Below the pieces are notes generated by a model. That model ran no database searches, was not told the origin of the DNA, and saw only the letters and a program-made list of their open reading frames with translations. This document shows positions 34,466-45,614 of a DNA stretch of 64,000 nucleotides, piece by piece. Source of the stretch: Sphingomonas trueperi. GTDB lineage: Bacteria > Pseudomonadota > Alphaproteobacteria > Sphingomonadales > Sphingomonadaceae. The stretch is taken from assembly GCF_011927635.1 (NCBI RefSeq), contig NZ_JAATJB010000003.1:62001-126000 (forward strand). Direction: 5' to 3'. Every line of letters starts with the position of its first letter. The first letter of the stretch is position 1. Position numbers and translations under genes: made by a program.

Positions 34466-36229
34466 TCAGTGCAGGGTCGCCAACTCGCCCGTGTGGACGG
34501 CGGCGCGCGTGCCGGCGGTGCGATCGAAGCGGAAGGCGCCGGCACGCTGCGCAAGCGCGTTGACCTCGCTCGACAGGTTGCGGATCGCCGCCGAGGTTTC
34601 CTCGACCATCGCCGCGTTCTGCTGCGTCACCTGGTCCATGCCCTTCATCGCAGTCGAGACCTGGCTGACTGCCGCCGACTGGGCGTGGTTGTCATGGTCG
34701 ATGGCCGCGATCAGGTCGTGCACCGCCTCGACGTCGCTCGAGATGGTGTCGAGTGCAGTATCGGTGTCGTGCACGGCATCCGCAGCCTGGAGGATGTCGG
34801 CCTGGGTCTCGCTCAGCATGTCGCGGGCCTGCTTGGCCTGGTCCTCGGCGCGGAGTGCCAGCGCGGCGACGAGGTCGGCGACGACCATGAAGCCGCGGCC
34901 CGCCTCGCCGGCGCGGCCGGCCTCGACCGCCGCGTTCATCGCGAGCACCCGCGTCTGGAAGGCGATCTTGTCCAGGCCTTCGATCACGCCGTCGATATTC
35001 TTGGCGCTGCCGCTCGCGCGGTCCATCGCCTGCACCGCGCGGGCGGTAGTGCCGCGGCCGTCGCGCAGTGCCGTGGTCGCCTCGCCGGCGCGCTTCACCG
35101 TGTTGTCGGCTGCGATCATCGTGGCGCGCAGGCGCTCTTCGATCTTCGCCAGCGCCTCGGTCGCCTGGGCGAGGTTGGCCGCGCTCTTCTCGGTGCGGTG
35201 CGCCAGATCCTCGGAGCCTTGCGCAACCTCGGACGAGGTGTTGCGGATATTGTCGGCGCTTTCGCTGACCAGTTGGACGCGGGCGCGCAGCGAGGCGATT
35301 GCCTCGTTGATGTTGTGGCGCAGCACTTCATATTCGGCCGGGAAACGCTGGTCGATCGTGCGGCTGAGATCGCCCTCGCGCAGCGCTAGCAGGCCGTTGC
35401 CGAGCACTTCGGTGACTTCGCGCTGTGCCTCGAGCTTGCGCGCATCGGCCTCGCTCTGCGCGGCGGCGGCGGCGCGGTAATGCTCCAGGCCGCTGGCGAT
35501 GCGGCCCATTTCGTCGGTGCGATCCTGATAGGGGATCGTCGCCACTTCGCCCTTGGCGAGGCGGTCGGTGAGCGCCGACAGCGTGCCGACCGGCTCCAGC
35601 ACCCGGCGATACATGGTGATGTAGAAATGCGCGGCCTGGCCGCCGACGATCAGCGCCAGCGCCAGCACGATGCCGATCGCGAGGTAGAATTCGAATGCGC
35701 CGTTCGCAGCGACGCGCTGCTGGTCCGCCAATGCCATGGTGACGAGCTTGTCCACTGCGGTGCGGTGGGCGTCGTACAGGCCGGTCAGCTTGGCGTAGCT
35801 GGCCTCGATCGCGGCGCGGTCGCCCTTGCGGGCGGCGGGCAGGAAGCCCTGTTCGAGTTCGTTCCAGAAGGCCTGGGCGGCAGGGTGTGCCTGCTGGAGC
35901 AGCTGGCTGCGCAGGCTCTCGTCCACCCGCGCGGTCTGCCAATATTGGTTGCGCTCCAGGTAGAGCTTCTTGAGGCCCTCCAGCTTCTTGGCACGGGTGC
36001 CCACGGTGTCTGGATTACGGGCGATCAGCGTAGCTTCGAGAAACGGCTCGATGATATATTCGGGGGGAGGAAGGATATCTGCGATGAGGTCGGCATTGAC
36101 CTGCTGGTGCAACTGCACCTCGCCGCCCATGCGGATGCGATCCAGCCGCCAGGCCGCCAGCGAGCCGCCGACAACCAGTAGCGCCATCATGGCTAACGCG
36201 CTGTTGCGAACGAAACTTGCAATCGACAT
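34466..36229 (-). CDS. Methyl-accepting chemotaxis protein
   Basis: A 587-residue chemoreceptor. TM1 is at about residues 10-26 (ALAMMALLVVGGSLAAW), TM2 about 182-205 (LAIGIVLALALIVGG), with a helical periplasmic sensor between them. A HAMP region (about 207-265) leads to the signalling coiled coil; the tip reads FQTRVLAMNAAVEAGRAGEAGRGF, a variant of the usual NLLALNAAVEAARAGE tip that nonetheless keeps the CheA/CheW contact core. No che genes are adjacent and the flagellin in this window is interrupted, so the sensory pathway it feeds is unclear. Confidence 0.92.
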   Translation of the reverse strand: MSIASFVRNSALAMMALLVVGGSLAAWRLDRIRMGGEVQLHQQVNADLIADILPPPEYIIEPFLEATLIARNPDTVGTRAKKLEGLKKLYLERNQYWQTARVDESLRSQLLQQAHPAAQAFWNELEQGFLPAARKGDRAAIEASYAKLTGLYDAHRTAVDKLVTMALADQQRVAANGAFEFYLAIGIVLALALIVGGQAAHFYITMYRRVLEPVGTLSALTDRLAKGEVATIPYQDRTDEMGRIASGLEHYRAAAAAQSEADARKLEAQREVTEVLGNGLLALREGDLSRTIDQRFPAEYEVLRHNINEAIASLRARVQLVSESADNIRNTSSEVAQGSEDLAHRTEKSAANLAQATEALAKIEERLRATMIAADNTVKRAGEATTALRDGRGTTARAVQAMDRASGSAKNIDGVIEGLDKIAFQTRVLAMNAAVEAGRAGEAGRGFMVVADLVAALALRAEDQAKQARDMLSETQADILQAADAVHDTDTALDTISSDVEAVHDLIAAIDHDNHAQSAAVSQVSTAMKGMDQVTQQNAAMVEETSAAIRNLSSEVNALAQRAGAFRFDRTAGTRAAVHTGELATLH

Positions 36230-36338
36230 CCACGATCCTCTGGTGACAGGCGCACGCGTCCCCCAAGCGGGCCTCCGGCGAGGAAGGCCTTTGGTAGATT
36301 ATAGGGGGAGGATCGGGACGCGGTGCCTCGAATCGGGA

Positions 36339-36704
36339 TTATTGCTGCATATTCGTAAGAATACGGACCACCTCGCAGCCGACGCGGGCGTCCGGGTAGA
36401 TGTCCTGCTTGGCCGAACGGACGCGGACCTGGATCACGCGCGGATCGCGCATCGCCAGTGCGGCAACCTGCTCGCACAGCACTTCCTGCAGCTCGAAATG
36501 GCGCGAGCGGACAAGGGCGTGGATGCCCTCGCGGAGAAAGTCGTAATCGACCACCGCGTCGATCCGGTCCTCGGGCACGTCGGGGTAGCGGCAGGTCATC
36601 GCCACGTCGATGCGGACGCGCTGGGGGGCGGCGCGCTCTTCCGGGTGGATGCCGAGGCCCATCGAGACCTCCAGCGCTTCGAGATGGATCACATAGTCAG
36701 GCAT
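36339..36704 (-). CDS. folB: Dihydroneopterin aldolase
   Basis: FolB of 121 residues, converting 7,8-dihydroneopterin to 6-hydroxymethyl-dihydropterin and glycolaldehyde in folate synthesis. Family features are the N-terminal IHLEALEVSMGLGIHPEERAAPQR strand (Glu in the pterin-binding loop), DYDFLREGI, and LQEVLCEQVAALAM. It is the last gene of the folE-reductase-folB unit and overlaps the reductase stop by 8 bp. A sole FolB without fused FolK is normal here. Confidence 0.9.
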   Translation of the reverse strand: MPDYVIHLEALEVSMGLGIHPEERAAPQRVRIDVAMTCRYPDVPEDRIDAVVDYDFLREGIHALVRSRHFELQEVLCEQVAALAMRDPRVIQVRVRSAKQDIYPDARVGCEVVRILTNMQQ

Positions 36705-37470
36705 CGGGGCGGTGCTCGCGTCCTTCGAACATCACGTCGCTGTCGCGCGCGAGGAAATGCTGGCCGCAATCGACATAGACATTCTGTCCGGTGATGCTGC
36801 GGCTTTCGAGCAGGTGCGCGACCGTGGCGGCGATGTCGGCCGGGTCGACCGGGCGGCGGAGCAGGTTCTGGGTGCCGGTGCGGGCGAACTCCTCCGCGCT
36901 CTGGTCGAGGCTGGGAAGGGTGAGGCCGGGCGACACCGCGTTCACCCGCACCCGCGGTGCCAGCTTCTGCGCGAGCATGTGGGTGGCGCCCTGGAGCGCC
37001 AGCTTGGAGCAGGTGTAGCTGAAGAAGTCCGGGTTGAGGTTGCCCACCTTCTGGTCGAGCAGGTTCACCACAGCGCCTTCCGCCAGATCCGGCTGTGCGG
37101 CCAGCGCCATGGCGAGCCCGACGGGTGCGGCGAGGTTCACGTGCATGTGACGGTCGAGCAGCGCGTAATCGGCGATCGGCGCCTGATCATAGGCGAACAG
37201 CGATGCATTGTTGACCACTGCGTCGAGCGGGGCACCGAAGGCCGTGCGGCACGCCTCCACCAGTGCAGCGGGGGCCGCAGGATCGGCGAGTTCGGCGCAG
37301 ACGATCGCGGTCGACGCGCCTGCCGCGCGGAGCTGGGCGGCAAAGGCTTCGGCTTCGTCGGGCGAGTGATGGTGGTGGATCGCCACGGCCCATCCGCGCG
37401 CGGCCAACCCCCGGCCGATCGCTGCGCCGATCCGCCGTGCGCCGCCCGTGACCAGCACCCGCCCGGGCAT
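36697..37470 (-). CDS. Pteridine reductase-like short-chain dehydrogenase
   Basis: SDR of 257 residues. The coenzyme motif is TGGARRIG, which fits TGX3RXG, the signature of PTR1-type pteridine reductases and FolM rather than TGX3GXG of ordinary SDRs. NNASLF, Asp in LLDQKVGN, and the YTCSK catalytic Tyr/Lys follow. It probably reduces dihydropterins or dihydromonapterin with NADPH. Its ATG shares one base with the folE stop (TGATG), and it overlaps folB by 8 bp, so all three pterin enzymes are translationally coupled. The placement supports the reductase assignment. Confidence 0.85.
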   Translation of the reverse strand: MPGRVLVTGGARRIGAAIGRGLAARGWAVAIHHHHSPDEAEAFAAQLRAAGASTAIVCAELADPAAPAALVEACRTAFGAPLDAVVNNASLFAYDQAPIADYALLDRHMHVNLAAPVGLAMALAAQPDLAEGAVVNLLDQKVGNLNPDFFSYTCSKLALQGATHMLAQKLAPRVRVNAVSPGLTLPSLDQSAEEFARTGTQNLLRRPVDPADIAATVAHLLESRSITGQNVYVDCGQHFLARDSDVMFEGREHRPDA

Positions 37471-38090
37471 CAATAGCCCATCAGCTTGAGCACTTCGGCC
37501 CGGCTTCGCTCGTCCTCGCGGAACACGCCCATCATCCGGCTGGTAACCATGCCCACGCCCGGCGTGCGCACGCCGCGGCCGGTCATGCAGCCATGCTGTG
37601 CCTCGATCACCACCGCGACGCCTTGCGGGTGGAGATGGTTCCAGATGCAGTCGGCGACTTCCGCGGTGAGCCGTTCCTGCACCTGCAGGCGGCGGGCGAA
37701 GGCATGGAGGACGCGCGCAAGCTTGGAGATGCCGACAACATGGTTCCTGGGCAGATAGGCGATCGATGCCTTGCCGGTAATCGGCGCCATGTGGTGCTCG
37801 CAATGTGACTGGAAGGGAATGTCCTTCAACAGCACGATCTCGTCATAGCCGCCGACTTCCTCGAACACGCGCGACAAATGGTGCGACGGGTCTTCGCCAT
37901 AGCCGGCGCAATATTCCTTCCAGGCGCGAGCGACGCGCTGGGGGGTGTCGAGCAGGCCCTCGCGATCGGGATCGTCGCCGGTCCAGCGGATCAGCGTGCG
38001 GATCGCCTCGGCGACATGCTCGGGCACGGGGATCTTGGGCGGGGGGGCGACGATGTCACCGTCTACAGGGTCATGGTGAGGATCGTGCAT
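37470..38090 (-). CDS. folE: GTP cyclohydrolase I
   Basis: FolE of 206 residues, forming 7,8-dihydroneopterin triphosphate from GTP. Zinc ligands are in FQSHCEHHM (Cys and His) and [12 protein letters not shown] (Cys). The decameric tunnel-fold segments [21 protein letters not shown] and [10 protein letters not shown] are canonical. The N-terminal 25 residues are His/Pro-rich and variable. It is the first gene of the folE-pteridine reductase-folB operon. Confidence 0.95.
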   Translation of the reverse strand: MHDPHHDPVDGDIVAPPPKIPVPEHVAEAIRTLIRWTGDDPDREGLLDTPQRVARAWKEYCAGYGEDPSHHLSRVFEEVGGYDEIVLLKDIPFQSHCEHHMAPITGKASIAYLPRNHVVGISKLARVLHAFARRLQVQERLTAEVADCIWNHLHPQGVAVVIEAQHGCMTGRGVRTPGVGMVTSRMMGVFREDERSRAEVLKLMGY

Positions 38091-38166
38091 GTCTGTCTGT
38101 CCTTTCGCCGCGCGTGGCGGATTCGGACTGCAGAAACAGCAAAGTGGCTACAGGTGCAACCCAAGG

Positions 38167-38766
38167 TCAGCGTTCGAACAGCCGATCGAGCGGGCCGTCG
38201 GCCAGGCACCAGAGCAGCGCGACGAGCGCGGCGCAGGCGAGGCCGGCGGCGGGCGACGCGATCGCCACGGCGACGCCCGCCAGGTAGAGGCAGCAGGCAA
38301 GCATGCTCTTGCGCAGCGTCCGGCGGTGGTAGCGCTGGGCTTCGGCCGACTGGGCGCCGGTGCGCCGGATCACCCGCTGCAGCCAGTTATACGCGAAGGA
38401 GGGGAGGAGCATCACCAGCATGTACAGCAGCGTCGCCTCGCCGCTGAAATGCTGCTCGCCCAAATAGGCGGTGGCGAAGGGGACCAGGGACAAGGTGAAC
38501 AGCAGCACGATGTTCGACCAGAGCAGCGCGTTGCCGGCGCGGGTGGCGAACTGGAAGAGCTTGTGATGGTTCACCCAGTAGATCGCCACATAGACGTAGC
38601 TGAGTGCATAGGCGAGGAAGACCGGCCACTGCCCGGCCAGTGCACGCAGCCCCGGCGCCTCGGGCGCGTGCAGTTCCAGCACCATGATGGTCACGATGAT
38701 GGCGATCACGCCATCCGAAAACGCCTCGACGCGCTTGGCACCGTCGCGGCCTTCCTGGTCCTGCAT
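38167..38766 (-). CDS. TMEM175-family (DUF1211) potassium channel-like protein
   Basis: A 199-residue membrane protein with about six spans. The family signature, [12 protein letters not shown] with the FSD motif at residues 16-18, is at the start of TM1; bacterial TMEM175 proteins of this one-repeat type form tetrameric potassium channels. The later WVNHHKLF loop is also characteristic. ATG 38766 has GGAGG upstream and is preferred to the longer frame. It is followed by folE on the same strand, but 76 bp apart. Confidence 0.88.
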   Translation of the reverse strand: MQDQEGRDGAKRVEAFSDGVIAIIVTIMVLELHAPEAPGLRALAGQWPVFLAYALSYVYVAIYWVNHHKLFQFATRAGNALLWSNIVLLFTLSLVPFATAYLGEQHFSGEATLLYMLVMLLPSFAYNWLQRVIRRTGAQSAEAQRYHRRTLRKSMLACCLYLAGVAVAIASPAAGLACAALVALLWCLADGPLDRLFER

Positions 38767-38830
38767 ATCCGTCCTCCTGCCCGCGGCCGTGGTGGCGCAG
38801 GCAGGAGGACAGGGCAATCAAACCAAGGGT

Positions 38831-39430
38831 TTACTTGGCCGAGAATGCCGCGTTGATGTGCAGCTTCACTTCGTCCGAGACGAAGGGGACGTATTTGTCC
38901 ATGCCGAAGTCGCTGCGCTTGATCGCGGTGGTCGCCTCGAAGCCGAAGTTCAGCTTCTTCGACATCGGGTTGGTGCCGGCGCCGACGAGCGTGGTGTCGA
39001 GCGTGACGGGCTTGGTGACGCCGTGCAGCGTCAGGTCGCCGGTGATCTGCGCCTTGGTGCCGGTGACGACGACCTTGGTCGAGACGAAGCGGATCGTCGG
39101 ATATTTGGCCGAATCGAAGAAGTCCGGCGAGGCGAGGTGCTTGTCGAGCGCCGCGACGGTGGTGACGATGCCGCTGGTGGGGATGGTGATGTCCAGCTTG
39201 GCGTCGTTCGGCTTGGCCGGATCGATCGTCAGCGAACCGGTGGTGCCGCCGGCCTGGCCGGTGAACTGGCTGAAACCGAAATGGTTGACCTGGAAGTCGA
39301 CCTGGGTGTGACCGGTGTCGACGACATAGGTACCGGCGGGAACGCGGCTGGCGTCGGCTTGGCCGGGAAGTTCCTGGGCGAAGGCGACCGGAGCGGTCGC
39401 GAAAAGAGCGAGGGCAATGAGAGCGCGCAT
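38831..39430 (-). CDS. YceI-family periplasmic lipid-binding protein
   Basis: A 199-residue secreted lipocalin-like protein. The signal peptide is [18 protein letters not shown]; the YceI domain runs from [26 protein letters not shown] through [12 protein letters not shown] to [13 protein letters not shown]. Family members bind isoprenoid quinone-like or amphiphilic molecules in the periplasm; the ligand here is unknown. There is no adjoining cytochrome b561 gene, a frequent partner, though one is present elsewhere in the window. Confidence 0.93.
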   Translation of the reverse strand: MRALIALALFATAPVAFAQELPGQADASRVPAGTYVVDTGHTQVDFQVNHFGFSQFTGQAGGTTGSLTIDPAKPNDAKLDITIPTSGIVTTVAALDKHLASPDFFDSAKYPTIRFVSTKVVVTGTKAQITGDLTLHGVTKPVTLDTTLVGAGTNPMSKKLNFGFEATTAIKRSDFGMDKYVPFVSDEVKLHINAAFSAK

Positions 39431-39473
39431 GACTGTTCCCCTTGGGTGGTTGCGTCATGCACGTAATGCGGCC

Positions 39474-39504
39474 GCCGGCTGCGCAAAGCTAGTGCGCAGC
39501 CGGC
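39474..39504. terminator. Stem-loop downstream of ilvC
   Basis: GCCGGCTGCGCA (39474-39485) and TGCGCAGCCGGC (39493-39504) form a perfect 12-bp stem with a 7-nt loop, 23 bp past the ilvC stop. There is no U-run on either strand, so its role in terminating or stabilising the ilvBHC message is inferred from position. Confidence 0.5.
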
Positions 39505-39526
39505 AACCCACGGTTTCCGCTCGTGA

Positions 39527-41158
<1,632 letters not shown>

Positions 41159-42904
41159 TCAAACCAGCGCCTTGGCCTCGTCGTCCATCTCGCCGGAGAC
41201 TTCGCTCGCCTGGAGCAGCATCTCGGTATGGGCCGCTCCGCTCGGGATCATCGGGAAGCAATTGGCGAGCTTCGCCACGCGGCAATCGACCAGCACCGGG
41301 CCGTCATAGTCGAGCATCGCCTGGATGCCGTCTTCCAGCTCCGCGCGCTTTTCGATGCGGATGCCCTTCCAGCCATAGGCCTCGGCCAGCTTCACGAAAT
41401 CGGGCAGCGCATCCGAATAGCTCTCGGAATAGCGCGACTGGTAGGTCAGCTCCTGCCACTGGCGGACCATGCCCATATATTCGTTGTTGAGGATGAAGAT
41501 CTTCACCGGCAGCCGATATTGCGTAGCGGTCGCAAGCTCCTGGATGTTCATCTGGATCGAGGCTTCGCCTGCGATATCAATGACCAGCGCATCGGGGTTG
41601 CCGAGTTGCGCACCGATCGCAGCGGGCAGGCCATAGCCCATCGTGCCGAGACCGCCGCTGGTCAGCCACTTGTTCGGCGCTTCGAAGCCGAAATGTTGGG
41701 CCGCCCACATTTGGTGCTGGCCGACCTCGGTGGTGATGATCGGCGCCCGGTGCTTGGTCGCCTCGTACAGCGCGCGGATCGCCCGCTGCGGCATGATCGC
41801 CTCGCCCGCCTCCGGGAAGTCGAGGCAGCGGCGCGCACGCCAGCCCTGGATGCGGCTCCACCACTCGCCGAGATCGGGCTTGGGATGGGCGCGAGCCTTC
41901 CAGCTCTCGACCATCGCGTCCAGCGCCCGCGCGCAATCGGCGATGATCGGCAGATCGACGCGGACATTCTTGTTCACGCTCGACCGATCGATATCGATAT
42001 GCACCTTGCGGCTGTTCGGCGCAAAGGCATCGAGCCGCCCGGTGACGCGGTCGTCGAAGCGCGAGCCCACCGCGATGATCAGGTCGGCCTGGTTCATCGC
42101 CATATTGGCTTCATAGGTGCCGTGCATGCCGAGCATGCCCAGCCACTGGTCCGACGAGGCGGGCAGGGCGCCCAGGCCCATCAGCGTCGAGGTGACCGGC
42201 GCGCCGGTCAGCGCCGCCAGCTCGCGCAGCAGGCGCGTGGCTTCGGGCCCCGAATTGATCACGCCGCCGCCGGTGTAGAAGACCGGGCGCTCGGCCGCCG
42301 CCAGCATGTCGACCGCTTCCTGAATCTTCGCCGCTTCGGGCTCGGTGGTCGGGCGATAGGTCTTGTGCTGGATCGGGCCCGGCGCCTCGTAGCGCGCGGT
42401 GGCGACTTGGACGTCCTTGGGGATGTCGATCACGACCGGGCCGGGGCGGCCCGAGACCGCGATATGGAATGCCTCATGGACGGTCGCGCCGAGCAGTTCC
42501 GGCCGCTTCACCAGATAATTGTGCTTGGTGCAGTGGCGGGTGATGCCGACCGTGTCCGCCTCCTGGAAGGCGTCGGTGCCGATCAGCGTCGTCGGGACCT
42601 GCCCGGTGATGACGACCATCGGGATCGAATCGAGCAGCGCATCGGTGATGCCGGTAATCGCGTTGGTCGCCCCCGGACCCGAGGTGACGAGGACGACGCC
42701 CGGCTTACCGGTCGAACGCGCATAGCCTTCGGCGGCGTGGGTGGCGGCCTGTTCGTGGCGGACGAGGATGTGCTTGATCCGGTCCTGCTTGAACAGGGCG
42801 TCGTAAATCGGAAGCACGGCACCGCCCGGATAGCCGAACACGACTTCCACCCCGAGGTCGGTCAAAGCCTCGATCAGGATGTCTGCGCCGCTTTTCTCGG
42901 TCAC
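41159..42904 (-). CDS. ilvB: Acetolactate synthase large subunit
   Basis: Catalytic subunit of acetohydroxyacid synthase, 581 residues, ThDP- and FAD-dependent. Visible are GVEVVFGYPGGAVLPIYDAL with the following HEQAATHAAEGYAR (catalytic Glu is in the VRHEQ region), the FAD domain, and the ThDP/Mg motif. In that motif the usual GDG reads GEA (IDIAGEASIQMN), followed at the right distance by ILNN. GTG 42904 is the start because GGAGG sits 5 nt before it and the N-terminus then matches the family. It begins the ilvBHC operon. Confidence 0.94.
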   Translation of the reverse strand: MTEKSGADILIEALTDLGVEVVFGYPGGAVLPIYDALFKQDRIKHILVRHEQAATHAAEGYARSTGKPGVVLVTSGPGATNAITGITDALLDSIPMVVITGQVPTTLIGTDAFQEADTVGITRHCTKHNYLVKRPELLGATVHEAFHIAVSGRPGPVVIDIPKDVQVATARYEAPGPIQHKTYRPTTEPEAAKIQEAVDMLAAAERPVFYTGGGVINSGPEATRLLRELAALTGAPVTSTLMGLGALPASSDQWLGMLGMHGTYEANMAMNQADLIIAVGSRFDDRVTGRLDAFAPNSRKVHIDIDRSSVNKNVRVDLPIIADCARALDAMVESWKARAHPKPDLGEWWSRIQGWRARRCLDFPEAGEAIMPQRAIRALYEATKHRAPIITTEVGQHQMWAAQHFGFEAPNKWLTSGGLGTMGYGLPAAIGAQLGNPDALVIDIAGEASIQMNIQELATATQYRLPVKIFILNNEYMGMVRQWQELTYQSRYSESYSDALPDFVKLAEAYGWKGIRIEKRAELEDGIQAMLDYDGPVLVDCRVAKLANCFPMIPSGAAHTEMLLQASEVSGEMDDEAKALV

Positions 42905-42965
42905 CTTTGCCTCCACGCATTCGAAAAATGGTATACAGTGCGGAAAGTGCTCCGCCGGAGAGAGG

Positions 42966-42994
42966 CTGCTACTCGCACGAATATGATGCGTCAA
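42966..42994 (-). promoter_or_regulatory. Candidate ilvB promoter
   Basis: On the minus strand TTGACG (42994-42989) and TAGCAG (42971-42966) are separated by 17 bp. The -35 matches consensus at five of six positions, the -10 at three. It falls between the miaA stop and the ilvB start. No leader peptide was found here. Confidence 0.35.
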
Positions 42995-42997
42995 CCC

Positions 42998-43924
42998 CTA
43001 TTGAAATAATTTCCTTTCAATCTTGCTCAAATTTTCGTACGTATCTGTCTCCGCTGTCACCTCCCACCCCCCTGGAGGCTGGCGGCGGAACCAGGTGTAC
43101 TGGCGTTTGGCATATTGGCGGGTGGCGGTGGCGCCCGCTTCCTGCGCCTGGTCGGCCTCCCATTCGCCCCGCAGCATCCTGCCGATCTCGTCGACGCCGA
43201 TCGCGCGCAGCACCGGCGCGTCGGCGGGCACGTCGGTGCGGGCGAGCAGACCGCGCACCTCGCCCTCGGCGGTGGCGAGCATGGTTGCGAAGCGGCGATC
43301 GATGCGCTCGCCCAGCCAGGCGCGATCGGGGAGCAGGATCATCGCGGCGAGCCGGACCTGGTCGCCGATCCCGCCCTCGCGGCGATCCTGCCACTCGGTG
43401 AGCGTGCGACCGGTCGAGCGCACGACCTCGAGCGCGCGGGCGACGCGGGTGGTGTCGGTCGCATGCAGCCGCGCGGCGGCGGCCGGGTCGGCGAGCGCCA
43501 GTGCGGCATGCGCTTCGGCGACGGGCAGGGCGCGGATCCCGGCGCGGATGGCGGGGTCGATCTCGGGGATTGGCGCGATACCGTCGATCAGCGTACGCAG
43601 ATACAGGCCGGTACCGCCGACCAGGATCGGCAGGCGATCCTCGGCATGCGCCTCGGCTATCGCGGCGCGGGCCTCGGCAGCCCAACGCGCGGCGGAGCAG
43701 GCCTCGGCGCCGTCGATATGGCCGAACAGCCGGTGCGGGGCGCGGGCCTCTTCCTCTGCGGAGGGGCGTGCGGTGAGGATGCGGAGATCGGCATAGACCT
43801 GCATCGAATCCGCGTTGATCACGGTGCCGCGATGCTTTTCGGCGAGCGCCAGCGCCAGCGCGGACTTGCCGCTGGCCGTCGGCCCTGCAATGAGCGCGAC
43901 GCGCGACAGCCCAGGGGAAATCAT
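42998..43924 (-). CDS. miaA: tRNA dimethylallyltransferase
   Basis: MiaA of 308 residues, adding the dimethylallyl group to A37 of tRNAs reading UNN codons. The P-loop is [14 protein letters not shown], followed by [19 protein letters not shown] (Asp and Ser of the active site), [12 protein letters not shown], and the tRNA-contact segments [12 protein letters not shown] and [14 protein letters not shown]. The start is ATG 43924 or the in-frame ATG 43930; no Shine-Dalgarno is obvious for either. Its start codon overlaps the serB start codon on the other strand. Confidence 0.93.
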   Translation of the reverse strand: MISPGLSRVALIAGPTASGKSALALALAEKHRGTVINADSMQVYADLRILTARPSAEEEARAPHRLFGHIDGAEACSAARWAAEARAAIAEAHAEDRLPILVGGTGLYLRTLIDGIAPIPEIDPAIRAGIRALPVAEAHAALALADPAAAARLHATDTTRVARALEVVRSTGRTLTEWQDRREGGIGDQVRLAAMILLPDRAWLGERIDRRFATMLATAEGEVRGLLARTDVPADAPVLRAIGVDEIGRMLRGEWEADQAQEAGATATRQYAKRQYTWFRRQPPGGWEVTAETDTYENLSKIERKLFQ

Positions 43925-44801
43925 GTTCATTGCCACGCTGATAGCAGAAGGTCTCACGTCAGGGCAGCTGGAGGCGGCCAAGGATCGCCTTTCGGCGGCG
44001 GGCTGCGCGGCGGGCGCTTGGCGCTGGCTCGACGAGGGCATTGCTGCGGACCTGCCGTTCGCTAGTCAGCCGGACGCCGCGCGTGCTGCGCTGGAAGGTG
44101 CGATCGCCGGGGCCGACGTGATCGTGCAGGCAGATGCGCATCGCGAGAAGAAGCTGCTCGTCGCGGACATGGATTCGACGATGATCACCGTCGAATGCAT
44201 CGACGAGCTGGCTGATTATGCCGGCATCAAGCCGCAGATCGCCGAAGTGACCGAGCGGGCGATGCGCGGCGAGCTGGACTTTGCCGAGGCGCTCGATGCC
44301 CGCGTCGCGCTGCTCAAGGGCCTCCCCGAGAGCGCGATCGACCAGTGCCTCGCAGAGCGCGTGCGGCTGATGCCCGGCGCCCAGGCGCTGGTGCAGACCA
44401 TGCGCGCGCGGGGTGCTCACACGATCCTCGTCTCGGGCGGCTTCACCCGCTTCGCCGAGCCGGTTGGCACGCAGATCGGCTTCGACCGCCGCATCGCCAA
44501 TGTGCTGGAGATCGACGGCGGCAAGCTCACCGGCACGGTCACCAAGCCGATCGTCGACAGCAGCACCAAGGAAACCACGCTGCTCGGCGCGATGGCCGAG
44601 CTGGGCCTCGCCCCGGAGCAGACCATGGCGGTGGGCGACGGCGCCAACGACCTGGCGATGATCCGCAAGGCCGGGCTGGGCGTCGCCTACCACGCCAAGC
44701 CGATCGTCGCCGCCGCTGCCGGCGCCCGGATCGACCATGGCGACCTGACGGCGCTGCTTTATGCTCAGGGCATCGCCCGCGCCGACTGGGTCACCGCCTG
44801 A
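43923..44801 (+). CDS. serB: Phosphoserine phosphatase
   Basis: HAD-family phosphatase of 292 residues for the last step of serine synthesis. The catalytic [10 protein letters not shown] motif (DxDxT) is at about residue 81, preceded by a small N-terminal ACT-like domain. [10 protein letters not shown] and the [10 protein letters not shown] motif complete the HAD set. ATG 43923 is chosen because AGGGGA lies a few nt upstream and the frame before it is the antisense of miaA. The start codon overlaps that of miaA at CATG 43922-43925. Confidence 0.93.
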   Translation: MFIATLIAEGLTSGQLEAAKDRLSAAGCAAGAWRWLDEGIAADLPFASQPDAARAALEGAIAGADVIVQADAHREKKLLVADMDSTMITVECIDELADYAGIKPQIAEVTERAMRGELDFAEALDARVALLKGLPESAIDQCLAERVRLMPGAQALVQTMRARGAHTILVSGGFTRFAEPVGTQIGFDRRIANVLEIDGGKLTGTVTKPIVDSSTKETTLLGAMAELGLAPEQTMAVGDGANDLAMIRKAGLGVAYHAKPIVAAAAGARIDHGDLTALLYAQGIARADWVTA

Positions 44802-44805
44802 GGCC

Positions 44806-45600
44806 TCAGCGTACCCCGCGGCCGAAGGTGTAGCTGAGCGCGAGGCCGCCCGAGAACTGGTTCTTCGAGCCGAGCCGTTCGGTGACCGGCGACCGCGATG
44901 CGTCGCCGGTCAGCCGGTCATAGGCAAGATAGCCGTACAGGCCCCAGCGCTTGCTCAGCTGGCGGATGGCGGTAGACGCGAGGCCGACGCTGTGCACGAC
45001 ATTGTCGCCGACCCGGTAAACCGGAATTCCCACGGCGGCGGCGTCGCGCTGGGTCACGCCGAAATAGGCGCGGCGATATTTGGCGTCGGACAGGTTCACG
45101 CGCGGCCCGACTGCAACCAGCCAGCGATCGCCATCGCGCTGGACATAATCGAGCGCGAGCATGCTCACCACGCCCTCATGCCCGCTAACGCCCTTGCGCA
45201 GTTCGCCATAGGCACGGAGCTGCGGCGTCAGATAATAGCCGGCGAACACACCGGGTTCGACGGAGAAACCAACCTTGCTCAGGTCGGCGCCGACTCGCTT
45301 CTGGGTGCGGGCGCTTTGCAGACCGATGGCAATGCCGGCCTCGAAGCCGTGCCGGTCGTACAGCGTGATATTGGGGCTTTCGTCGGCCGCCTCATATTCG
45401 AACTGGGCATCGCCGCGCGCGGTGGCGAAGTCGAACAGCGGCCGCACCGCATTGTGATCGGCGCCGGGATAGCTCGGCACCGCCTGCGCGCCGATCGCGA
45501 TGCGGTACCGACGGGGGGCCTCTTCGTCCGTGTCGGACTGCGCATGGGCAGGCGGTGCCAGCGCGAGCAGCAGGCCCGCATACATCATGGATCGTTGCAT
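44806..45600 (-). CDS. MipA/OmpV-family outer membrane protein
   Basis: A 264-residue outer membrane protein. After a signal peptide (YAGLLLALAPPAHA) come MipA/OmpV features: RYRIAIGAQAVPSYPGADHN, SVEPGVFAGYYLTPQLRAYGELRKGVSGHEG and a barrel end (FSGGLALSYTFGRGVR). MipA of E. coli links the lytic transglycosylase MltA to PBP1B; others act as porin-like proteins. It lies 14 bp after the Sel1/SPOR gene on the same strand, so the two may be co-transcribed, which suits a cell-wall role. Confidence 0.85.
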   Translation of the reverse strand: MQRSMMYAGLLLALAPPAHAQSDTDEEAPRRYRIAIGAQAVPSYPGADHNAVRPLFDFATARGDAQFEYEAADESPNITLYDRHGFEAGIAIGLQSARTQKRVGADLSKVGFSVEPGVFAGYYLTPQLRAYGELRKGVSGHEGVVSMLALDYVQRDGDRWLVAVGPRVNLSDAKYRRAYFGVTQRDAAAVGIPVYRVGDNVVHSVGLASTAIRQLSKRWGLYGYLAYDRLTGDASRSPVTERLGSKNQFSGGLALSYTFGRGVR

Positions 45601-45614
45601 GTATTTTCTCCCCG

